Positions 30,478 through 37,091 of a stretch of 37,091 nucleotides of DNA are shown here, piece after piece (within the stretch, counting starts at the first letter, position 1; each line of letters opens with the position of its first letter). Source of the DNA: Sporosarcina koreensis (GTDB taxonomy: Bacteria > Bacillota > Bacilli > Bacillales_A > Planococcaceae); contig NZ_LQYA01000032.1 in NCBI RefSeq assembly GCF_001531445.1, forward strand, positions 1-37,091. Reading direction: 5' to 3'. A program made the translations under genes and the position numbers. The notes beneath the pieces were generated by a model, which was not told where the DNA came from, searched no databases, and was given only the letters and a program-made list of their open reading frames with translations.

Positions 30478-30744
30478 TTACGGTCCCCCTCCTTTTCGTC
30501 AATATCTTTAGTATACTGATCGACAAAGATCTTTATAGTAAGAAGATTGAAAACTTTTTATAGGTAGGAGGGTTTTGTTAACTGATTACGCCAGTCATCC
30601 GGTTTGCTTTGCAATGCCGGGCGATTCGTCAATTTTACATCAATGGCCTATTAATTATTGTTATCCCCCCTACGCAAATCTCTGTCCCTTCCAACAAGAT
30701 AGAAGGTATAATTACGGTAAGGAAAGGAACAGAGGAGGTTTGAA
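30478..30744. other. Intergenic region between EamA gene and ogt
   Basis: Holds the divergent 5' regions. TATAAT at 30707-30712 is a likely ogt -10, with no clear -35. Minus-strand TATACT near 30512-30517 could serve the EamA gene. No other structure seen. Confidence 0.4.
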
Positions 30745-31257
30745 ATGGAACAAAAAAAGGAGAATATTGTTTATTGGACGCTATTGAATCATGGGGAATG
30801 GAAACTATACTTGGCAGCGACAACCGAAGGGCTTTGCTATGCGGGTCCGCACAACTCCCCATTCGAAGAGCTTGCCGCGTGGACGAGGAAACGACTTCCC
30901 ACGTACAGTTTGGTGGAGGACAGCTTGATCTTGGAACCTTATGCAAAGGAACTGATTGACTATGTGGAAGGGAAACGGAAAGAGTTCACAATGCCTCTGG
31001 ACCTCCACGGCACTCCGTTTCAACAATCCGTATGGATGGCTTTACAGGAAATACCGTATGGACAGACGGTTTCGTATTCGGATATTGCCGAAAGGATCCA
31101 AAATCCGAAATCGGTACGCGCAGTCGGAGCCGCAATCGGAGCCAATCCCCTGCTAATCACTGTCCCATGCCATCGCGTCATCGGGAAAAACGGCAACCTG
31201 ACCGGTTTTCGGGGCGGCTTGGACATGAAAAAGCAGTTGCTGGCGTTGGAACAATAG
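30745..31257 (+). CDS. ogt: Methylated-DNA--protein-cysteine methyltransferase
   Basis: 170-aa suicide repair protein that takes the alkyl group from O6-alkylguanine onto its cysteine. Active-site motif PCHRVIGKNG followed by LTGFRGGLDMKK. The DNA-binding wing has TPFQQSVWMALQEIPYGQT, VSYSDIAERI and VRAVGAAIGANP. Length is typical of bacterial Ogt; there is no Ada-type N-terminal domain. Ribosome site GAGGAGGT, 7 nt before ATG. Single gene. Confidence 0.96.
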   Translation: MEQKKENIVYWTLLNHGEWKLYLAATTEGLCYAGPHNSPFEELAAWTRKRLPTYSLVEDSLILEPYAKELIDYVEGKRKEFTMPLDLHGTPFQQSVWMALQEIPYGQTVSYSDIAERIQNPKSVRAVGAAIGANPLLITVPCHRVIGKNGNLTGFRGGLDMKKQLLALEQ

Positions 31258-31267
31258 TCAGAGCACC

Positions 31268-31315
31268 AAAAATACCCCACTTAGAGTTAATGTCTCTGGA
31301 GTAGGGTGTTTTTTG
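31268..31315 (+). terminator. Convergent terminator (ogt / ileS)
   Basis: Arms ATACCCCACTTAGAG (31272-31286) and CTCTGGAGTAGGGTGT (31294-31309) with mismatches, T-run TTTTTT on plus and TATTTTTGG on minus. Confidence 0.8.
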
Positions 31316-31320
31316 TCAGT

Positions 31321-34300
31321 CTACTGTTTAAGCGCTATCTTTACTATCTCGTCACCGAATTTCACTTCAATATACTGAACGGAATCAGCGATTTTTTTCA
31401 TATTTACATTATGAACAAGAATACTGTCTTTAATTAACCCCATAAAACGCAAAATGACTTCATTAGTAGCTTCTGTTGCCGAAAGATCGATTGATATATA
31501 TTGCTCCACAGGCAAATTAAGTTTCTTTCGTGTATCCTGTATTGCTCTGATTAATTCCCGGACTTGGCCTTCCTCCACCAATTGTTGTGAAAGCTGTGTA
31601 TCCACTAACACTTTTACGTGCTGATCACCTGCCATATCGAAGCAATCGGAAATCGCATATTCGATATTGATATGTTCTTTTTGCAACGTTATTTTTTGCC
31701 CATTTACATCGACCTGCAGTTGACCGTTATTAACGAATGTATTTCGGTCCGCTTGTGAAATATGTTCCAAGTATGTTTTAACTTCATTTACCAAATTCCC
31801 GAATGCGGCACCAGCTGTTTTGAAATTCAGTTTCAATAAAACCGATTCATATTGTGATAAATCCTCTGTATAGAAAACCTCTTTTACGTTCAGCTCATCT
31901 TTAATAATATCCGTATAGGCTTGTGAAAAATATTTATCTTCCCTACGAGAGACAATCATTTTTTGCAATGGTTGCTTGACCTTTATATTATTCGAATTAC
32001 GGACACTACGGCCCAGCTCAACTATTTTTAAAATGGTACTCATATCATCCTCTAATTCCAATTTGATCATTGATTCATTAGCTGAAGCATAGTCTTGTAA
32101 GTGAACGCTTTTCTTATGCAACTTCACATGAATGTCCTCTGCAACATAAGGGGCAAATGGTGCCAACAATTGGCAGATTGTGCTTAAAGCCTCAAACAGT
32201 GTTGAATACGCAGCCAGCTTATCCTCCGAAAGACCAGGAGCCCAAAAACGATTTCTTGATCTTCGTACATACCAATTACTTAACTCATCGACTAATGCGG
32301 CAATTTCACGTGTTGCGTGGGTGAATTGATAACGCTCCATATCGGCAGTAACGAGCTTCGTCGTACTATGAAGTCGTGAGAGGATCCATTCATCCAATAT
32401 CGTTCTCTTTCCAGTGTGCTCTTTATTGTATACATATCCATCTATTCTCGAATACAACTCAAAAAACTTATAGATATTGTCCATCGTATCAACCAACTTC
32501 GATTTCGCCTCTTGCACAATCTTTTTAGAAAAGCGCTTCGGATTCCATGGGGAACTATCAACCAAGAAAGCCCATCGCAATGCATCTGCCCCATATTCTT
32601 CAAGAAGCTCCATCGGGTCCAAGGCATTCCCTTTACTTTTAGACATTTTTTGTCCCTGTTCATCCAGCACATGCCCGAGTGACAAGACATTCTTATAAGG
32701 GGCTTTCTCAGTAAATAAGGTTGAAACAGCGAGCAGGCTATAGAAGAATCCTCTCGTCTGATCGATTCCTTCAATTACGACATCCGCCGGAAATTGTGAT
32801 TCGAACTTTTCTTTATCGCCAAAAGGATAGTGGTATTGCGCAAATGGCATTGAACCACTATCAAACCAAACGTCTATGACTTCAGGCGTTCTTAGCATGA
32901 CGCCTTTACATTTCGGACAGGTGCACTGCACTTCGTCTATATACGGCTTATGCAATTCAATATCGTTTGAAACCGATGACTTGGCTATTTTTTGTAGAGC
33001 TTCGATACTGTTTGGCGCTTCTTCATGCCCGCAATCGGAGCATATCCAAACGTTTAAAGGTGTACCCCAATAGCGGTTTCTACTTATATTCCAATCAACA
33101 AGGTTTTCAAGAAAATTACCGAACCTGCCGTCCTTAATATGCTTGGGATACCAAGTTACTGTTGCATTATTTTTAAGCATTTTCTCCTTTAGAGAGGACA
33201 TATTGATGAACCAACTGTCTGTTGCATAGTAAAGCAGCGGAGAATCACATCTCCAGCAATGCGGGTAGCTGTGCTCATATTTTTCCTTATGATAAAGCTT
33301 TCCTTGTTCCGATAGCATCTTAATGATGTCTACATCACAATCTTTTACAAATTTCCCCGAAAGCTCTACAACATCTTTTGTATAGCGGCCTTCCTGATCT
33401 ACGACATTGATGAACGACAATCCATTTTGTTGCACGGTTTTATAGTCTTCTTCCCCATAAGCAGGGGCGACATGAACAATACCTGTACCACTATCCTCTG
33501 TTACATAATCAGCTACTACGACTTGATGGCCCTTCTCGACAGATACGTAATTAAATAGAGGCGTGTAATGTACACCTTCAAATTCAGCACCTTGATGTTC
33601 ACTTAACAGTAGGGCATTGTCACCAAGCACTTTTTCTACTAGCGATTTGGCAACAATATAAATTACCCCGCCCTGTAGGGCACGTACGTAAGTTAGCTCA
33701 GGGTTCATGGCAAGCGCTACATTCGCAGGCAATGTCCACGGCGTCGTCGTCCAGCCTAGGAAATATTCCTCTGCATCAAGAAGCTTAAATTTTACAGTCG
33801 CTGACAAGTCCTTAACATTTTTATAGCCTTGTGCCACCTCATGTGAACTTAAAGAAGTTTGGCAGCTCGGGCAATACGGGGATACTCGATGGCCTTTATA
33901 CAACCGTCCGTCCTTATGAACATTACTCAAAATGTTCCAGACACTTTCAATATACTCGTTGCTTAACGTCATATAAGGATCATCCATGTCGACCCAATAA
34001 CCTAATTCCTCCGTAAAAGAACGCCATTTCTTCTCATAGGTGAATACACTTTCTTTGCATTTGTTGATAAAAGGTTCCACGCCATAGCGTTCAATTTCCT
34101 GTTTCCCTGAAATTCCGAGCTGTTTTTCAACTCCTAATTCAACAGGAAGACCATGCGTATCCCAGCCCGCCTTCCTTTCTACCTGAAATCCTTGCATTGT
34201 TTTATATCTTGCGACTACATCCTTTATCGTCCTTCCAAAAGCATGGCCTACATGGGGCAAACCATTAGCAGTTGGCGGTCCTTCATAAAACACAAATGGT

Positions 34301-34413
34301 ATCTTCCCCTCACGGAATGTAACAGATTGCCTAAAAGTGCTTTCCGTGGACCAATAGTTTCGAATACGCTCTTCACGCTGAACAACTGTTTCTATCATTT
34401 GTTGACTGTTCAT
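31321..34413 (-). CDS. ileS: Isoleucyl-tRNA synthetase, type 2 (eukaryote-like)
   Basis: 1030-aa class I synthetase charging tRNA(Ile). HIGH motif as HVGHAFGR, then [20 protein letters not shown]1 editing domain with [19 protein letters not shown] and [18 protein letters not shown], catalytic RDRYW-like [13 protein letters not shown], and KMSKSKGN. The size and the [14 protein letters not shown] context fit type 2 IleRS (MupA-like, about 1030 aa) rather than the 920-aa type 1 of B. subtilis with a C-terminal zinc finger. Type 2 enzymes are commonly insensitive to mupirocin. Start ATG 34413 with TAGGAG 8 nt upstream; the frame to 34464 runs into the T-box terminator. Controlled by an Ile T-box. 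Whether a type 1 copy exists elsewhere is unknown. Confidence 0.95.
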   Translation of the reverse strand: MNSQQMIETVVQREERIRNYWSTESTFRQSVTFREGKIPFVFYEGPPTANGLPHVGHAFGRTIKDVVARYKTMQGFQVERKAGWDTHGLPVELGVEKQLGISGKQEIERYGVEPFINKCKESVFTYEKKWRSFTEELGYWVDMDDPYMTLSNEYIESVWNILSNVHKDGRLYKGHRVSPYCPSCQTSLSSHEVAQGYKNVKDLSATVKFKLLDAEEYFLGWTTTPWTLPANVALAMNPELTYVRALQGGVIYIVAKSLVEKVLGDNALLLSEHQGAEFEGVHYTPLFNYVSVEKGHQVVVADYVTEDSGTGIVHVAPAYGEEDYKTVQQNGLSFINVVDQEGRYTKDVVELSGKFVKDCDVDIIKMLSEQGKLYHKEKYEHSYPHCWRCDSPLLYYATDSWFINMSSLKEKMLKNNATVTWYPKHIKDGRFGNFLENLVDWNISRNRYWGTPLNVWICSDCGHEEAPNSIEALQKIAKSSVSNDIELHKPYIDEVQCTCPKCKGVMLRTPEVIDVWFDSGSMPFAQYHYPFGDKEKFESQFPADVVIEGIDQTRGFFYSLLAVSTLFTEKAPYKNVLSLGHVLDEQGQKMSKSKGNALDPMELLEEYGADALRWAFLVDSSPWNPKRFSKKIVQEAKSKLVDTMDNIYKFFELYSRIDGYVYNKEHTGKRTILDEWILSRLHSTTKLVTADMERYQFTHATREIAALVDELSNWYVRRSRNRFWAPGLSEDKLAAYSTLFEALSTICQLLAPFAPYVAEDIHVKLHKKSVHLQDYASANESMIKLELEDDMSTILKIVELGRSVRNSNNIKVKQPLQKMIVSRREDKYFSQAYTDIIKDELNVKEVFYTEDLSQYESVLLKLNFKTAGAAFGNLVNEVKTYLEHISQADRNTFVNNGQLQVDVNGQKITLQKEHINIEYAISDCFDMAGDQHVKVLVDTQLSQQLVEEGQVRELIRAIQDTRKKLNLPVEQYISIDLSATEATNEVILRFMGLIKDSILVHNVNMKKIADSVQYIEVKFGDEIVKIALKQ

Positions 34414-34446
34414 TGATATCGCTCCTAACTTTTTTATAAACAGCAC

Positions 34447-34715
34447 ACAAAAACCCCGTCCCAAGAAAGGGACGGGGTTAACCGCGATACCACCCTAATT
34501 CTATTGATCCGATCAATAGCACTTAGCAACGTACAATCATACGCGTTCCTGTTAACGGTGGACTTCCGATTAGACTTAGTAAACGAATTCAGTCTAACTT
34601 CTCAGAGAGGATATTCACGTAACTCTTGAACACTGACTTGCACCAAAATGTCAGCTCTCTGTAGATCAAGGGGAAACGCTACTTTTTCTCATCAACGAAT
34701 TTGTATGCATTTATT
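34447..34715 (-). ncRNA. T-box leader of ileS, isoleucine specifier
   Basis: Minus strand: Stem I with AGTA and 3' strand GAAT-ATC, specifier ATC (34610-34612) = Ile; T-box core AGGGTGGTATCGCGG (34480-34494); terminator stem AACCCCGTCCC / GGGACGGGGTT with T-run (34449-34479). Uncharged tRNA(Ile) promotes read-through into ileS. Confidence 0.95.
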
Positions 34716-34722
34716 GGAATTG

Positions 34723-34751
34723 ATTGTAGCAAAAGGAGAGTTAGTTGTCAA
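34723..34751 (-). promoter_or_regulatory. Promoter of the ileS T-box transcript
   Basis: Minus-strand TTGACA (34746-34751), 17-nt spacer, TACAAT (34723-34728). Strong sigma-A promoter. Confidence 0.8.
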
Positions 34752-34821
34752 ACTGTTTATTATATTTAAACATACCATGGGAATAAAGCTGTGATTCGCC
34801 AAATTACTCAGGTATGAATTA

Positions 34822-35562
34822 TTAATATTTCAGCAATCCACTAATAGTCCCTTCCATAGACACCGGAGCGTGCAAATCGACAAAGAATAATACAATTGTA
34901 GAGTCCTCATTCGCTACTAGTGGCGGGAGTGGATTTACTAAATCGGTTATAGCTTCTTGTTTACCTATAATTATATCTTTAATCGTAATTTCGCCGTCCA
35001 TCACGTATAGAAATGGTGTAAGTCCCGCGTATATCGGGATTCTCAGCTCTTCGCCCGATTTCGGATGCGCATCCAATATGTAGACGTTTTGCCTAACATA
35101 TAAAGGCGCACCGCTTCCTTTGGGACCAGCCATTACATACCAATCGCGATTGTCTACAGGTTTATCATGAAATTGAATTTCCGGTGAAAGGTCAGTTTCA
35201 TTCGGACGAACGAAGATTTGAAGCATTTCTACTTCGTCATCCTTTACTTTCTCTTCATGCCAAAATCCCGATCCCGCGTTCATCATCATTAATTTCCCCC
35301 GTGCTATCGGTGCTTCAAAGCCCGCTGAGTCCTTATGATGTGTGATACCAGAGCTTATATAACTTAGGATCTCATCATTGACGTGTTCATGCATTTTAAT
35401 CGTTAGTCCCTTTTTCATAATGGCATGATCTATGATCGCTATCGGTCCAAATGCAGAATCAGTAGTTGTATTCCCTAAAATATTACCTGGCCTGACACGT
35501 GTAATGGTAAACGGACCTCTGAATGGCTGCGCATGATTTCCTGCTTCAAGTTTTTGTAACAA
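34822..35562 (-). CDS. Pirin family protein
   Basis: 246-aa bicupin. The metal-binding segment has KMHEHVNDEILSYISSG and later GSGFWHEEKV, in line with pirin His/Glu ligands; SGEELRIPIYAGLTPFLYVMDGE marks the second cupin. Pirins include quercetin 2,3-dioxygenases and redox-linked regulators; the role here is open. The start is TTG 35562 with GAGGAGG exactly 7 nt upstream. It follows the DsbA-family gene by 58 nt with no terminator, so may be co-transcribed with the HxlR regulator; oxidative or electrophile stress is a plausible theme (inference). Confidence 0.88.
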   Translation of the reverse strand: MLQKLEAGNHAQPFRGPFTITRVRPGNILGNTTTDSAFGPIAIIDHAIMKKGLTIKMHEHVNDEILSYISSGITHHKDSAGFEAPIARGKLMMMNAGSGFWHEEKVKDDEVEMLQIFVRPNETDLSPEIQFHDKPVDNRDWYVMAGPKGSGAPLYVRQNVYILDAHPKSGEELRIPIYAGLTPFLYVMDGEITIKDIIIGKQEAITDLVNPLPPLVANEDSTIVLFFVDLHAPVSMEGTISGLLKY

Positions 35563-35620
35563 GAGAAAACCTCCTCGCTAGATAACAAAATCGACTCCCG
35601 TTAGGAATTCGTTTTTGTAC

Positions 35621-36550
35621 TTATTTTGCCTGAATGTATTTCTCCCCAAGAAGGCTAGTAACCGTATACGCATCTTGCAGCAATTGTTGCTGTGTAAACG
35701 CCTCTACTTCAGTTCTATCAATTGAATAGAATTCTTCAATTTCACGTGAGAACAATAATTTTTCCTCTTTCAGCAATTGATCCAATCCGGAAAGCTGTTT
35801 CGGCGTGATTGTTTCATCCGGCAGCAATCGTTGAAGTGCATTCGCGTAGTCCTCCAACGTTCGTGCCCCGACAATCCGAACACCTTTTTGTTCTTCATTC
35901 ATCATGATTATTGTCGGGAAACCGCGGACACCTAACTGACGGACGAGCTGGAAGTCTTCGTGCAGTGCAGTGTCTGCTTCCGGAAGCTTGGATTGTTTAA
36001 CGATTTCTTCTCCATCCAGTCCAACTTGATTGATAATATCAATCAAAACATCGTCTTGCGCAATGTTTTTATTGAAGGCGAAAAGCTCTTCCCGCGCACG
36101 ACGTAAAAATGTGTTTGCAAGTTTTGGATGTTTTTCTTGAATCACTTTGTATACCCGAGATGGGATGAAAGATGACTCGATCGGATTGTCATACCAAACT
36201 GTTCCGTCAATCGGCATGCGTGAATGTTCACCGACTTCCCTCCAGTGGCCGGCAACATCGGATGGGCCAGAAATTCCGTTTGCAGGATCGACGGGGCCAT
36301 CTCCCCACTTTTCAAGCAAGCCGCCCATCAGCGTGTGCATATTGAAGTAATGCCCGTACTGATGGATAAATTTCCGAAGAACCGGCTCCAACGCCCAGCA
36401 ATGCGAACAGATTGGATCAGTTACATAATAAAGGTTAATCGTTTTTTTCGATACTGATAAATCGATGAACTCCATTGTAGTTGTATCATCCCCAGCTGGG
36501 CCGCAGACACCTGTTTCCATATCGCAAATCATATTATTGTTTGTAGCCAT
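35621..36550 (-). CDS. DsbA-family thioredoxin-fold protein (SpxH/FrnE-like)
   Basis: 309 aa, cytosolic by lack of signal peptide. N-terminal ICDMETGVCGPAG carries extra cysteines as in SpxH (YjbH), then YYVTDPICSHCWALEPVLRK with C-S-H-C at the active site, a helical insertion, and cis-Pro in VRGFPTIIMMNEE. SpxH delivers Spx to ClpXP; FrnE is a stress-linked disulfide isomerase. Which applies here cannot be settled by eye. ATG 36550 has AAGGAGA 8 nt upstream, within the end of hxlR (one-base gap between the genes). Clear operon with hxlR. Confidence 0.85.
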   Translation of the reverse strand: MATNNNMICDMETGVCGPAGDDTTTMEFIDLSVSKKTINLYYVTDPICSHCWALEPVLRKFIHQYGHYFNMHTLMGGLLEKWGDGPVDPANGISGPSDVAGHWREVGEHSRMPIDGTVWYDNPIESSFIPSRVYKVIQEKHPKLANTFLRRAREELFAFNKNIAQDDVLIDIINQVGLDGEEIVKQSKLPEADTALHEDFQLVRQLGVRGFPTIIMMNEEQKGVRIVGARTLEDYANALQRLLPDETITPKQLSGLDQLLKEEKLLFSREIEEFYSIDRTEVEAFTQQQLLQDAYTVTSLLGEKYIQAK

Positions 36551-36551
36551 C

Positions 36552-36914
36552 TCAATTCTCCTTTTCTTTTGTTTGATTGGACAAGTCAAGTTCAATATGC
36601 TGTTGCGCCCACGCCTGAACTGGCTGCAAGGCGATGGCGAGTTGTTGTCCTTTTTCGGACAAATGATAGGAAATGATGACTGGCGTTCCTTCTGTCACTT
36701 TTTTTATAACTAATCCCCACTCTGCCAGTTCAGATAATTTCAACGAAAGCGACCGGGGGGTAATATCCGACAAGTCTCGTTTCATATCGGAAAAATGTGC
36801 AGTGAACTCAGGGCAGATCGACAAATAATGAATAATCAGTCCGTTCCAACGTCTTCCTAATATTTCAAAACACGATTCTAAATAGGGACATACTTTAATG
36901 GGTACCACCTCCAT
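36552..36914 (-). CDS. HxlR-family winged-helix regulator
   Basis: 120 aa. The N-terminal redox-type cysteine context is VCPYLESCFEILGRRWNGLI; the HTH covers FSDMKRDLSDITPRSLSLKLSEL and the wing KVTEGTPVIISYHLSEKG. HxlR proteins (YodB, CatR, HypR) often sense quinones or disulfide stress through that cysteine. ATG 36914 lies only 11 nt after the -10, so the mRNA would be almost leaderless, while GGAGGTGG sits just inside the frame; an ATT start at 36899 is a remote alternative. First gene before the DsbA-family and pirin genes, which it probably controls. Confidence 0.88.
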   Translation of the reverse strand: MEVVPIKVCPYLESCFEILGRRWNGLIIHYLSICPEFTAHFSDMKRDLSDITPRSLSLKLSELAEWGLVIKKVTEGTPVIISYHLSEKGQQLAIALQPVQAWAQQHIELDLSNQTKEKEN

Positions 36915-36925
36915 TGATTACTATC

Positions 36926-36954
36926 AGTATATACAGGTATAAAAAGTATATCAA
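36926..36954 (-). promoter_or_regulatory. hxlR promoter
   Basis: Minus-strand TTGATA (36949-36954), 17-nt spacer, TATACT (36926-36931). Several GTATA/TATAC half-sites in 36926-36967 could be HxlR operator elements. Confidence 0.6.
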
Positions 36955-36975
36955 GTATAAAGATTATACAACAAA

Positions 36976-37011
36976 TACTAAAAAAGTCGCCAATAGTTGG
37001 CGACTTTTTGG
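36976..37011. terminator. Bidirectional terminator
   Basis: Perfect 13-bp stem AAAAAGTCGCCAA (36981-36993) / TTGGCGACTTTTT (36997-37009), 3-nt loop, upstream of the hxlR promoter. It presumably ends a gene right of the window or on its edge. Confidence 0.8.
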
Positions 37012-37031
37012 CATTTTCTACGGTGGGACGG

Positions 37032-37091
37032 CTTGCTTTGGACGTGCGATACCTCACTTTGGACGCAGGATGACTCGCTTTGGACGTGCCA
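37032..37091. repeat. 21-bp tandem repeat array at the window edge
   Basis: Three units (37032-37052, 37053-37073, 37074-37091 cut by the edge), each with core CTTTGGACG and flanks CTYR and GATAC/GATGA. Same period as the array at 6828 but a different sequence. Confidence 0.75.

Noticed and set aside
1..37091. Mobile element, prophage or recent island
   Set aside because: No transposase, integrase, att-like direct repeats or tRNA target seen; genes are tidy, terminator-bounded and of broadly similar style, though the DUF418/VanZ stretch is more AT-rich.

Overview
The window is a stretch of Firmicutes (Bacillales) chromosome. Strong AGGAGG-type ribosome binding sites, frequent TTG/GTG starts, sigma-A promoters, two T-box leaders, a CsoR-CopZ-CopA cluster, a YxdLM/YxeA-type transporter module and YqeY/YusW/YxeA homologues all point that way. 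A Planococcaceae member such as Sporosarcina is my best guess, but this is inference. I found no rRNA, tRNA, transposase, integrase, phage gene or CRISPR array. The window cuts into an alaX gene at its left edge.

Layout. 1-3.4 kb: alanyl-tRNA editing protein, then a glycosyltransferase/HAD-phosphatase pair resembling sucrose-phosphate synthase and phosphatase. 3.4-6.4 kb (-): TsdA-like dihaem cytochrome c and a short eukaryote/archaea-type prolyl-tRNA synthetase behind a Pro T-box. 6.4-10.4 kb: PhnA-like zinc-ribbon protein, a 21-bp tandem repeat array, a chemotaxis receptor, CtaG and YqeY. 10.4-17.1 kb: a metal-homeostasis block (copA, copZ, csoR, a glutaredoxin-like protein, a His-rich protein of unknown function, czcD-type CDF exporter, czrA-type sensor, small siroheme-reductase-like protein). 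Seven 17-bp CsoR-like boxes lie in this block. 17.1-24.9 kb: an envelope-stress module (yxeA, permease, ATPase; divergent response regulator and kinase; DUF418 membrane protein; VanZ-RDD protein). 25-31.3 kb: Bmr/NorA-like MFS pump, Fur-box nitroreductase, YusW lipoprotein, ABC-F ribosome-protection protein with an attenuator-type leader, EamA transporter, Ogt. 31.3-37 kb (-): type-2 isoleucyl-tRNA synthetase behind an Ile T-box, then an HxlR regulator - DsbA-family - pirin group, and a second 21-bp repeat array at the right edge.

How the parts work together. The metal block reads as Cu(I) sensing (CsoR), chaperoning (CopZ) and export (CopA), next to Zn sensing and export (CzrA/CDF). Two poorly characterised genes appear to be drawn into the copper regulon by promoters of the same build: a CsoR-like box inside an 18-bp -35/-10 spacer. 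In the envelope module, the transporter promoter and the DUF418 promoter carry the same activator-site arrangement (TTAAGG-N5-GTAAGG-N16-KTAAGG-N9-TATAST, K=G/T, S=C/G), which suggests one regulon of the neighbouring two-component system. The ABC-F gene follows a roughly 300-nt leader with two tiny ORFs, an intrinsic terminator and a competing antiterminator helix, typical of antibiotic-induced attenuation. All functional statements are from reading the sequence by eye; no database search was run.
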